64,000 nt of DNA. Source: Crocinitomicaceae bacterium (lineage in GTDB: Bacteria > Bacteroidota > Bacteroidia > Flavobacteriales_G > Salibacteraceae). Within the stretch, counting starts at the first letter, position 1. Each line of letters opens with the position of its first letter. The notes beneath the pieces are model-generated. The model was not told where the DNA came from. It saw only the letters and a list, made by a program, of their open reading frames with translations, and did not search any database. The stretch covers positions 89,646 through 153,645 of the forward strand of contig PAVO01000014.1 of the NCBI GenBank assembly GCA_002713215.1. Reading direction: 5' to 3'. A program made the position numbers and the translations under genes. Positions 16,012 to 24,168 of this stretch are shown piece after piece.

Positions 16012-16830
16012 CTAAACGATTCTGTTTCGCTTAATTTGATGCCTGATTCTTGGCATTATCCATTGGCTCGCGTACAACAGTCGATTGGCGTATTCTCTTT
16101 CGAATTCCGTCTTTGAATTTAAGTGCCTGAAATAAGAAGATATATTGAAGACCCCTACATTCTTGAATGCACTTACCCGGCTTTGATTTTTTCCCGAATC
16201 ACTTCTTACCCGAGAATTGGTAATTAGTACATCATAGTCCATAGAACTATTATTACAATAATCAAAAATCCAGGAATTTCTATTCCAAAATGTTTCCAGT
16301 GCAGTACCGTTGATTACAGGCTTAAGCCTAATCAACAAGCTTGCTGCCAATGCATTTCTGTCTGATTTAGGTATAATGCCGGCGTGAAAAACCCTAATAT
16401 TCAAGAGGTTTGAAACCCAGGTACATATTTTTTCCTTTTTGCTTCGGTGAATTTCCTTATAAAACTTGAATATTACGAGTGGTGTTGCTCCAGGTCTTTC
16501 AAGTGCAAAAACCCCTTCAACCCAACCGCTAAGTTCCAGCGATTTAAAAATAAAACGTTGTAATGGGTTAAATTTCAGCTTTTTATACCGGGACATTGTT
16601 TCGTCCTGCTTGCTATACAACATGTAGAGGTCATCTACCTTTATCAGAATCTTATGTACACATAAGAAATCAAGTACCTCCAGAACCTCTACCTCGTTTG
16701 CTTTGGCTTCAATAAGATGCTTTTCAATGTCCTTTAAGCTTAGTCCTGCCTCAAGGATATCGAACGCAAGGATGGTCTTGAGTACCCCTTCCAATAATTC
16801 GCTATTCATCAATTTATCTGCCATGTTCAC
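16012..16830 (-). CDS. Hypothetical protein, possible degenerate nucleotidyltransferase-like fold
   Basis: A 272-residue soluble protein without signal peptide or membrane segment. The N-terminal part (LKTILAFDILEAGLSLKDIE, KHLIEAKANEVEVLEVLDFL) looks like a winged-helix-type domain. The middle and C-terminal part (LLNIRVFHAGIIPKSDRNAL, LIRLKPVINGTALETFWNRN, SWIFDYC) resembles the C-terminal half of Bacteroidetes proteins annotated as nucleotidyltransferases (pattern TATEVVTLKPVYNG, F..AN.W). The catalytic Gly-Ser and Asp-x-Asp part is absent; ATPLVIFKFYKE takes its place, so I would not expect activity. This comparison is from memory and weak. It lies alone between porQ and the divergent aroC. 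Confidence 0.65.
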   Translation of the reverse strand: MNMADKLMNSELLEGVLKTILAFDILEAGLSLKDIEKHLIEAKANEVEVLEVLDFLCVHKILIKVDDLYMLYSKQDETMSRYKKLKFNPLQRFIFKSLELSGWVEGVFALERPGATPLVIFKFYKEIHRSKKEKICTWVSNLLNIRVFHAGIIPKSDRNALAASLLIRLKPVINGTALETFWNRNSWIFDYCNNSSMDYDVLITNSRVRSDSGKNQSRVSAFKNVGVFNISSYFRHLNSKTEFEREYANRLLYASQWIMPRIRHQIKRNRIV

Positions 16831-16967
16831 TGTTTTAGACGGCTTACAATGCTCAATCGTTGGGTGTATTTAACGAGTTAGACAATTTTAACTTTAGCGG
16901 GCATTCTTTCAAATAACTGGAATGGGCCTGAATTTATTCCTCAATCCATAAATGTCACAGATAAATC

Positions 16968-16975
16968 TACATTTG
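16968..16975 (+). promoter_or_regulatory. -7 promoter box (TACATTTG) abutting the aroC start
   Basis: A perfect TAnnTTTG match ending only 5 bases before the aroC ATG at 16981, so a transcript from this box would have almost no leader. Confidence 0.5.
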
Positions 16976-16980
16976 CGGTA

Positions 16981-18057
16981 ATGTCTGGAAATTCTATTGG
17001 TAAGCTTTTTCGTCTCACCACTTTTGGAGAGTCTCATGGCAAAGTCATTGGTGGAATAATTGACGGCTGTCCGGCGGGATTAAATATTGATCTGGATAAG
17101 ATTCAATACCAGTTGGATAGAAGAAAACCGGGCCAATCAGACCTTGCAAGCCCACGCAAAGAATCGGACAATGTAGAATTCCTATCCGGAATTTTTGAGG
17201 GAGTTACCTTGGGATCTCCAATAGGATTTCTTATTAAAAATAAGGATACCAAACCGAAGGATTATTCGCAGATAAAAGATGTCTATCGCCCCAGCCATGC
17301 CGATTATACCTGGCAGGCAAAATACGGCATTCGGGATTATAGGGGTGGAGGTCGATCTTCTGCCCGGGAAACTGCATGCAGGGTTGTGGCAGGAGCAATT
17401 GCTCAGCAAATATTAGACACCCTGGAAATACGGGTTAGTTCTTATGTTTCTTCGGTTGGGAATATCGCAATTCCAAACGATAGTAGCGTAGACCTAAACC
17501 TGATTGATAAAAGTCCGGTTAGATGTCCGGATAAAAATGTATCAGACGAGATGGTTATGGCCATAGAGTCTGTGAAGCAAGAAGGGGATTCTCTGGGTGG
17601 AGTAATTTCCGGAGTGGTTAAAAATGTACCCGCCGGATGGGGTGAACCTGTTTTTGACAAGCTTCATGCGGATTTAGGAAAGGCACTTTTTTCTATTAAT
17701 GCGGTTAAAGGTGTCTCCTTTGGTGATGGTTTTTCTTCTTCCCGAAAGAAAGGGAGTGAGATGAATGACCTCTTTATAAAGGGGAGTGAGGCCGTTGCAA
17801 CCAAAACCAACCATTCAGGTGGAATTCAGGGTGGAATTAGCAACGGGTCCGACATCTTCTTTCAAGTTGTGTTTAAGCCGGTAGCTTCCATTTTTAAAGA
17901 TCAAAAGACAATTGACCAAAACGGCGATTCCGTTATTCTTAAAGGGAAAGGTAGGCATGATCCATGTGTTGTTCCACGTGCTGTGCCAATAGTTGATGCA
18001 ATGACATCACTGATTCTGGTTGATCATTATTTACTTTCAAGGTCCAATAAAATTTAA
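16981..18057 (+). CDS. aroC: Chorismate synthase
   Basis: A 358-residue enzyme making chorismate from 5-enolpyruvylshikimate-3-phosphate with reduced FMN, the last step of the shikimate pathway. Signatures: [18 protein letters not shown] at residues 9-26, [18 protein letters not shown] near residues 121-138 and [20 protein letters not shown] near the C-terminus. The start at 16981 ([12 protein letters not shown]) is fixed by homologue length. The symporter gene follows after 2 bp, so the two are presumably one transcript, though they have no obvious shared role. Confidence 0.97.
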   Translation: MSGNSIGKLFRLTTFGESHGKVIGGIIDGCPAGLNIDLDKIQYQLDRRKPGQSDLASPRKESDNVEFLSGIFEGVTLGSPIGFLIKNKDTKPKDYSQIKDVYRPSHADYTWQAKYGIRDYRGGGRSSARETACRVVAGAIAQQILDTLEIRVSSYVSSVGNIAIPNDSSVDLNLIDKSPVRCPDKNVSDEMVMAIESVKQEGDSLGGVISGVVKNVPAGWGEPVFDKLHADLGKALFSINAVKGVSFGDGFSSSRKKGSEMNDLFIKGSEAVATKTNHSGGIQGGISNGSDIFFQVVFKPVASIFKDQKTIDQNGDSVILKGKGRHDPCVVPRAVPIVDAMTSLILVDHYLLSRSNKI

Positions 18058-18059
18058 CA

Positions 18060-19481
18060 ATGAGCAAAACAAAACTCCCACTGTACGTACGAATCATAAT
18101 TGGTTTATTTCTTGGAATTCTATGGTCTTTTGCAAGTAGCGCACTGGGTTTTAATGAGTTTACAATTAACTGGATTGATCCTTTCGGGCAAATTTTTATA
18201 CGCATGCTCAAGTTCATTGCTGTACCCTTGGTGTTGTTCTCCATTATTAGTGGAATATCAGGTCTCAACGACATTTCTCGTCTGGGAAAAATGGGTGCTA
18301 AGACCCTGTCGATTTATTTAGTTACCACTGTTGCGGCCGTTACCTTAGGATTGCTCATGGGTAATTTTATACAACCTGGTCAATTCATAGAGGATCACCA
18401 AAGGGTTAAGAATAGAATCAGTTACGAAATATGGGCCACAGAGAGTAATATAGAAATATTGGACGGTAAAAATTTCCTTAATGATCCTCAATATGCTGCT
18501 GAAACCGAAGAATATAGAAAAGGTGGAGGTCATCAAGTGAGTGAGAAACATCTGAGTACAGTGAAAAAGAAAATGAGCATTGTGGAGGATAAAAGAAAGG
18601 CTGGACCATTGAAGTTTTTGGTGGACATGGTTCCCGAAAACATCGTCATTTCGATATCCAACAACAAGTTAATGCTGCAGGTAATCTTCTTTGCCATATT
18701 CTTTGGAATAACCCTGGTATTAGTTCCCAGTGAAAAAGCAAAACCAGTTATTATCTTCTTTAATGGGATGAATGATGTCTTTCTAAAAATGGTTGATCTG
18801 GTTATGCAGGCTGCCCCATTTTTTGTGTTCGCATTAATGGCCGGTGTAATTGCTAAAATGGCCGATACGCCACATGAAGTATTGGAGATATTCAAAAGTT
18901 TAGGTAGTTATTCATTGACAGTATTACTGGGACTAGCCTTTATGATTTTCGTTTTCTACCCCTTGGTTATGAAGTTATTTGTGAAAATTGGATATGGAGA
19001 ATTTTTTAGAAAAATAAGTCCCGCTCAATTTTTAGCATTTTCTACCAGCAGTAGTGCTGCGACACTACCGGTAACCATGGAATGTGTTGAGGAAAACTTA
19101 GGAGTAAACAAAAACGTATCGAGTTTTGTGTTACCCATTGGTGCTACGGTTAATATGGATGGTACCAGTCTGTACCAGACAATAGCCGTACTTTATTTGG
19201 CTCAACTACATATGGTCGATCTTACTCTTGCCCAACAGATGACTATAGTGCTTACGGCAACACTAGCCTCTATTGGGTCAGCAGCAGTTCCCAGCGCAGG
19301 ATTGGTTATGCTTATGATTGTTTTGATATCCGTTGGCCTTAACCCAGCCTGGATTGCGATTATTTTTCCCGTGGACCGGATCTTAGATATGTGCCGTACT
19401 GTCGTTAACGTAACCGGAGATGCAACTGTTTCTACGATTGTGGCTAAATCTGAAGGTGAGTATCATCCTAAAAAGGATTAG
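18060..19481 (+). CDS. Dicarboxylate/amino acid:cation symporter (DAACS family)
   Basis: A 473-residue inner-membrane Na+- or H+-coupled transporter of the GltP/DctA/GltPh family. Around eight membrane helices with two re-entrant hairpins are recognisable: the serine-rich HP1 STSSSAATLPVTMECVEENLG, the TM7 motif NMDGTSLYQ and HP2 ASIGSAAVPSAGLVML. An Arg/Asp pair (DRILDMCRTVVNVTGD) at the C-terminus fits glutamate/aspartate or C4-dicarboxylate binding. A charged stretch of about 70 residues between helices (from FIEDHQRVKNR to SIVEDKRKAG) is larger than in E. coli GltP. It follows aroC by 2 bp and converges with the histidine kinase gene. Confidence 0.93.
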   Translation: MSKTKLPLYVRIIIGLFLGILWSFASSALGFNEFTINWIDPFGQIFIRMLKFIAVPLVLFSIISGISGLNDISRLGKMGAKTLSIYLVTTVAAVTLGLLMGNFIQPGQFIEDHQRVKNRISYEIWATESNIEILDGKNFLNDPQYAAETEEYRKGGGHQVSEKHLSTVKKKMSIVEDKRKAGPLKFLVDMVPENIVISISNNKLMLQVIFFAIFFGITLVLVPSEKAKPVIIFFNGMNDVFLKMVDLVMQAAPFFVFALMAGVIAKMADTPHEVLEIFKSLGSYSLTVLLGLAFMIFVFYPLVMKLFVKIGYGEFFRKISPAQFLAFSTSSSAATLPVTMECVEENLGVNKNVSSFVLPIGATVNMDGTSLYQTIAVLYLAQLHMVDLTLAQQMTIVLTATLASIGSAAVPSAGLVMLMIVLISVGLNPAWIAIIFPVDRILDMCRTVVNVTGDATVSTIVAKSEGEYHPKKD

Positions 19482-19487
19482 ATTGGA

Positions 19488-21122
19488 TTAAACGCTTTCT
19501 TGCGTCACGTACTTCACCAACAACTCATCAATCATTGATTTTGTAATTGGTTTTTCCAGGTAGCCATCAATTCCGGCTTCAAAAGCTTTTTTCTTGTCCT
19601 CCGCTCCTACATATGCTGTTTGTGCAATTATAGGAATCGATTTGAGGCTTTTCCTTATTTCAATTGTGGCTTCAACCCCGTCCATTTCGGGCATTCTGGT
19701 ATCCATTAAAACCAAATCAATGGAATCGTTGTTTTTGACCAACTCTACCGCTTCTTTTCCATTTTTGGCATGAATGATACGGTATCCGTATTCTCTTAGG
19801 AGTGCTTCCAGGTATATAAAATTCAATTTTTCGTCTTCTGCAATAAGCACTGTAAATCCATTGTTTTTGGCTTGTCCGAATACATCCTTTTTAACCCCAT
19901 TCTTGCTTTTTGTAGCTGGTTTGAATGGAATGGTAAAATAAAAAGTGGCACCCTTTCCAAGGTCTGACTCCACCCAAATGTTACCATTCATTAGTACCGT
20001 CAATTCGCTTGCAATCGATAATCCCAAACCGGTACCTGAATTGGATCCATTAACCTGACTAAATCGGTTGAAGATCTTCTTTTGGTCTTTTTTACTTATC
20101 CCTATTCCGGTATCCGACACATGGAATTTGATCATGTTTTTCTCTACACGATAACCAAATTCAATCTTCCCTTGATTGGTATACTTTCCTGCATTTTCAA
20201 TTAGGTTCGACAGAATTTGAGCCAATCTGATTGGGTCAAGTACAACCGTACTGTTTTCATTACTGAGTCCCTTAGTAGTAGCTAACTCCACCTCATTATT
20301 ATTCAATTGAATGGATAATTGATTTTTTAAGCTGTCTATGAGTTCATTGAGGTCGCATTCTTCTTTCAATATAGAAAGTTGTTTAGCGTTCAGTTTTGAA
20401 ATATCTACTATATCGGAAATGATCCGTAAAAGACGATTTCCACCTGATTCTATGTAGCTGAAAAACTGTTCTTTTTCCTCTTCAGCCAATGTCTTATTAA
20501 TTTTAAGAAGGTTAGTAAATCCTAAAATAGAATTTAGGGGTGTACGAATTTCATGAGACATATTCGCCAAAAAAGCAGATTTAAGTTTCTCCGATTCTTC
20601 CGCTTTAATTTTAGCCTTACGTAGCTGTTCATTGGATCGCTTGAGTTCCTCATTTAATACTTCATACCGTTTGTTCTGAGCCTTAATTTCATCGTTTTTT
20701 ATTTTAATCTTCTTTTCAATGTTTATTCGTTTGGTTATGTCTGTAGAGACTACCATTATGTAGTCCAATTCACCATTTTCAGAAAAAACCGGGGTTAATG
20801 TAGCATGGAACCAAAGTTCATTTTCTTCTAAATCCAGGGCCGACATTTCAATGGTTATTACTTTACCTTCCTTTTTTACCTTTTCCAGGTTTTCGATCAT
20901 TGAACTTTTAGACCATTCAGGAAAAAAGTGGAAAGGGTAGGGTTTGCCATAATAAGCTTCAACATCTTCAATTTTTAGTCCCGAAATTCCGGCATGGCTC
21001 ATGTACTGCAAATTGAAATCCTTGTCAATTATTTTGGTACAGACCGGAGAATTCTCTAGCCAGGCTAAGCTGGTTTTTTCTGATTTTGTTATTATGTCCT
21101 CTACAGATTTACGTTTACTCAT
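19488..21122 (-). CDS. Hybrid sensor histidine kinase (PAS, HisKA, HATPase, receiver)
   Basis: A 544-residue soluble hybrid kinase with no membrane segment. Order: PAS domain with PAC (about 20-135, ending IMVVSTDITKRINIEKKI), a coiled coil (KAQNKRYEVLNEELKRSNEQ), HisKA with the phospho-acceptor in FLANMSHEIRTPLNSILG, HATPase (N box NLIENAGKY, G1 DTGIGIS, G2 GTGLGLS), then a C-terminal receiver (VLIAEDE, acceptor Asp in VLMDTRMPEMDG, KPITKSM). PAS suggests an internal redox, ligand or light signal. No response regulator or output gene is adjacent, so phosphate probably passes to a distant phosphotransfer protein. A -7 box lies at 21158-21165. Confidence 0.93.
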   Translation of the reverse strand: MSKRKSVEDIITKSEKTSLAWLENSPVCTKIIDKDFNLQYMSHAGISGLKIEDVEAYYGKPYPFHFFPEWSKSSMIENLEKVKKEGKVITIEMSALDLEENELWFHATLTPVFSENGELDYIMVVSTDITKRINIEKKIKIKNDEIKAQNKRYEVLNEELKRSNEQLRKAKIKAEESEKLKSAFLANMSHEIRTPLNSILGFTNLLKINKTLAEEEKEQFFSYIESGGNRLLRIISDIVDISKLNAKQLSILKEECDLNELIDSLKNQLSIQLNNNEVELATTKGLSNENSTVVLDPIRLAQILSNLIENAGKYTNQGKIEFGYRVEKNMIKFHVSDTGIGISKKDQKKIFNRFSQVNGSNSGTGLGLSIASELTVLMNGNIWVESDLGKGATFYFTIPFKPATKSKNGVKKDVFGQAKNNGFTVLIAEDEKLNFIYLEALLREYGYRIIHAKNGKEAVELVKNNDSIDLVLMDTRMPEMDGVEATIEIRKSLKSIPIIAQTAYVGAEDKKKAFEAGIDGYLEKPITKSMIDELLVKYVTQESV

Positions 21123-21157
21123 ATGCTAAATACTTTATATAGAGATAAATCCATGCT

Positions 21158-21165
21158 CAAATTTA
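21158..21165 (-). promoter_or_regulatory. -7 promoter box (TAAATTTG) for the hybrid kinase gene
   Basis: A TAnnTTTG match on the minus strand, 35 bases upstream of the kinase ATG, inside the 234-bp divergent gap shared with the AsmA-like gene. Confidence 0.5.
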
Positions 21166-21356
21166 CCAAAAATGAATTCTATTCATGGCACCTGGATTTG
21201 GGATTCGCCCGTATTATCGTTGATCAACCAACTTATACCAGAAATAAGTGTTAGCTCCGTTCTAATAATAATTATTTAACTAAAATTCTTTCTTTTTTTT
21301 AGCGTTGTAACGCATTATTTAGAAATTTGTGTAAACACTAAAATTGGCCTAAAACT

Positions 21357-24125
21357 ATGAAGGTTATAAAAATTATTGGAGGCATACTCCTTGTCATTAT
21401 TCTGCTGCTTGTTTTACTTCCTATCGTTTTCAAAGGAAAAATTGCCGAAGAAATTCAAAACGCAATGGACGATAACCTCAATGCCTCGGTTGCGATTGGA
21501 GATATTGACCTTTCCCTAATTAGTACGTTTCCGGATTTTGGACTTGAAATAAATGACATTGAAGTTGTAGGAAAGGGTGTGTATGATGGTGTTCAATTGG
21601 CAAAAATAGGAACCATTGAAACCAAGCTTGATGTTATGAGCGTAATATCAGGTGACCAAATGAAAATTAAGAGGTTGGGTATTGCCGATGCATATTTTAT
21701 TGTTAAGGTTAACAAGGATACACTGGCTAATTATGATATTGTAAAAGCCAGTGGTGAAGAGGAACCAGAAGAGCTTGAAGAAATTGAAGAGCCGGAGGAA
21801 GGTGATGGGGCTTTTTCGATGGCAATTGATGAGTATTATTTAAAGAATATCAATATTGAGTACACCGATTTGCCTGGAGATATGTATGCCAAGGTGGTTA
21901 ACCTGACTCATACCGGAAGCGGTGATATGACTGCTGATGTTTTTAATTTCTTAACCCAGACCAATATTGATGAACTGACCGTTAAGATGGGAGCGATTAA
22001 GTACCTGAAAAAAGCCAGACTGGATGTCAAACTGGATATTGGAGTGGATATGCCTAACTCTAAATACACCTTTATTGAGAATCACTTTGGAATAAATGAT
22101 TTGATGCTTCATTTCGATGGTTATGTAGCGTTGCCAGATGAGGAAACCACGGAATTGGATTTAACTTTTGGTACCGAAAAAAGCACTTTTAAAAGTATTC
22201 TTTCGTTGGTTCCTGCAGTATACATGAAAGATTTTGAATCTGTAAAAACCAGCGGCAATCTGGCCTTATCGGGTATGGCAAAGGGACAACTTAAGGGTGA
22301 TGATTTACCGGCCTTCAATTTGGATTTAAAAGTGGATAACGGTCGTTTTCAATATCCAGACCTACCCAAGGCGGGAGAGAATATTAATATCGACCTAAAT
22401 GTGAAAAATCCCGGTGGTTCCGATGACAATACAATTGTTGATTTACGCAACTTTCATATTGAGTTGGCCGGCAATCCCATTGATTTAAAAGCCAAAGTAA
22501 CTACACCCGTTAGCGATGCCAATATTGCTGCACAATTATTGGCCGATATTGATTTATCAACTTTAAAGGATGTAATGCCTAGTGAGGCGGGAGAGGAATA
22601 TGAGGGTAAAATCAATGCTGACATAACTATGAAGGGTAAAGTTTCAACTCTGGAGGCCGAAGACTATGAAAACTTTGATGCAAAGGGATCCATGATTATG
22701 GAAGGCATCACTTACCAGGATTCTTCATTGACCTATCCGGTTAAAGTGAATAAAATTGATTTTCAGTTTACTCCAAAGTCGATTGAAATGGCTGAACTGA
22801 ATTGTCAGTTGGGTAAGACTGATATATCGGGCAATGGTATCGTTTCCAACTTCTTGCCTTACTATTTTAATGAATCATTGCTGTCGGGAAGTTTGACTTT
22901 GAATTCCAATTTTATGGATTTAGATGAATTAGCTGGGGGTGAAGAAACAGAAGAGGTTGAAGCAGTAGAATCGGAAGATGAAAGTTCAACTACGGATACT
23001 TCAGGTAGTTCTTCAGGTGTTGAAGAAATACCCGGTAACATAGACTTTGAAATGAACACAAATTTCAAGAAATTGCTCTATGATGGTATGGAAATTACCG
23101 ACATGATTGGCAAAATCACCATCAGGAACGAGAAATTAAGCATGGATAACCTGGCCATGAAAATGCTTGATGGTTCTCTAACCATGAGCGGATATTATGA
23201 AACCACCAATCCGACTAATCCGACGGTTGATTTTAACTTGGATATGATCGATTTTAATATCCCTAAAACTTATGCAACGTTTAATACCGTTGAAAAAATG
23301 GCTCCTGTAGGTGAGAATGCCTTAGGTCGTTTTTCTACCGATATGAAATTTGTTTGCACCCTTGATGGTAAAATGGAACCTATAATGGAAACCATTACGG
23401 GTGGAGGACATTTCAAAACGAATGAAGTTCAGATCAAGGAGTCAAATGCTTTGAATCAATTGGCTGATGTATTAAAGAATGACAAGCTTAAAGATCCCAA
23501 ATTTGAGGACATTAATATTACCTATGAATTTAGAGATGGGCGGGTATATGTGCAACCCTTCGATATTAAGTTGGGTGATTACAAGGCTACTGTGGAAGGG
23601 TCAAATGGATTTGATTTAACCCTGGATTATTTGGTAAAAACTAAAATTCCAATGGATGCACTTGGTGATGCCAATAAGCTAGCTAAAGGTTTATTGGGGC
23701 AAATTAACAGTGCTACTGGTGCAAACATGAGCATGGGTGAGTCCATTGAAGTAAGTGTTAAAATTGGTGGCACCTCGGATAATCCTAAACTGAAGCCCTC
23801 TTTTGGAGATTTAGGCGGAGGTGGTGGTGATGGTAAGCTAACCAAAGAAAAAGCAAAAGAAGAACTTAATAAGCTAAAAGAAGATGCAGAAAAGGCTGCA
23901 AGAGAAGAAGCAGCAAAACTGAAAAAGCAGGCTGAGGATTCCATAAGGAATGAAGCAGCAAGGCTGCAGAAACAAGCTGAGGATTCCATAAGAAAGGAAG
24001 CTGCAAGATTGCAGAAAGAAGCAGAAGAAGCCGCAAGAAAGGAAGCCGAAAAAGCGGCACAGAAAGCTGCAAAAGAAGCGGAAAAAGAGGCTAAAAAAGC
24101 ATTGAACAATCTGTTTAAGAAGTAG
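21357..24125 (+). CDS. AsmA-family inner-membrane protein with a repetitive coiled-coil tail
   Basis: A 922-residue protein with a single N-terminal membrane helix (GGILLVIILLLVLLPIVF) and an AsmA N-terminal domain (LSLISTFPDFGLEINDIEVVG). It continues as a very long beta-rich body ending in an AsmA-C-like region (GGGHFKTNEVQIKESNALN, LDYLVKTKIPMDALGDANKL, GGTSDNPKLKPSF). AsmA-like proteins are bridge-type lipid carriers between the inner and outer membranes. An acidic Ser/Glu/Thr spacer lies near residues 525-560. The last ~85 residues are five 15-residue Ala/Glu/Lys units predicted to form a coiled coil. The OmpA/PD40 gene lies 43 bp downstream, suggesting joint transcription for envelope maintenance. 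Confidence 0.87.
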   Translation: MKVIKIIGGILLVIILLLVLLPIVFKGKIAEEIQNAMDDNLNASVAIGDIDLSLISTFPDFGLEINDIEVVGKGVYDGVQLAKIGTIETKLDVMSVISGDQMKIKRLGIADAYFIVKVNKDTLANYDIVKASGEEEPEELEEIEEPEEGDGAFSMAIDEYYLKNINIEYTDLPGDMYAKVVNLTHTGSGDMTADVFNFLTQTNIDELTVKMGAIKYLKKARLDVKLDIGVDMPNSKYTFIENHFGINDLMLHFDGYVALPDEETTELDLTFGTEKSTFKSILSLVPAVYMKDFESVKTSGNLALSGMAKGQLKGDDLPAFNLDLKVDNGRFQYPDLPKAGENINIDLNVKNPGGSDDNTIVDLRNFHIELAGNPIDLKAKVTTPVSDANIAAQLLADIDLSTLKDVMPSEAGEEYEGKINADITMKGKVSTLEAEDYENFDAKGSMIMEGITYQDSSLTYPVKVNKIDFQFTPKSIEMAELNCQLGKTDISGNGIVSNFLPYYFNESLLSGSLTLNSNFMDLDELAGGEETEEVEAVESEDESSTTDTSGSSSGVEEIPGNIDFEMNTNFKKLLYDGMEITDMIGKITIRNEKLSMDNLAMKMLDGSLTMSGYYETTNPTNPTVDFNLDMIDFNIPKTYATFNTVEKMAPVGENALGRFSTDMKFVCTLDGKMEPIMETITGGGHFKTNEVQIKESNALNQLADVLKNDKLKDPKFEDINITYEFRDGRVYVQPFDIKLGDYKATVEGSNGFDLTLDYLVKTKIPMDALGDANKLAKGLLGQINSATGANMSMGESIEVSVKIGGTSDNPKLKPSFGDLGGGGGDGKLTKEKAKEELNKLKEDAEKAAREEAAKLKKQAEDSIRNEAARLQKQAEDSIRKEAARLQKEAEEAARKEAEKAAQKAAKEAEKEAKKALNNLFKK
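23874..24098 (+). repeat. Five tandem 45-bp units at the 3' end of the AsmA-like gene
   Basis: Each 45-bp unit encodes 15 residues of the type LxKxAEDSIRxEAAR. Units 2 and 3 are nearly identical (LKKQAEDSIRNEAAR and LQKQAEDSIRKEAAR); the outer ones are more diverged. The phase is exact, so copy number can change without shifting frame. Confidence 0.85.
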
Positions 24126-24168
24126 TTCTATTATTGAGTAGCTAGATTGAGTTTGTAGGGTTGATTTT

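Noticed and set aside
23627..24109. 160-codon reading frame antisense to the AsmA tail
   Set aside because: It mirrors the 45-bp repeats and has only Ser/Ala/Phe bias.
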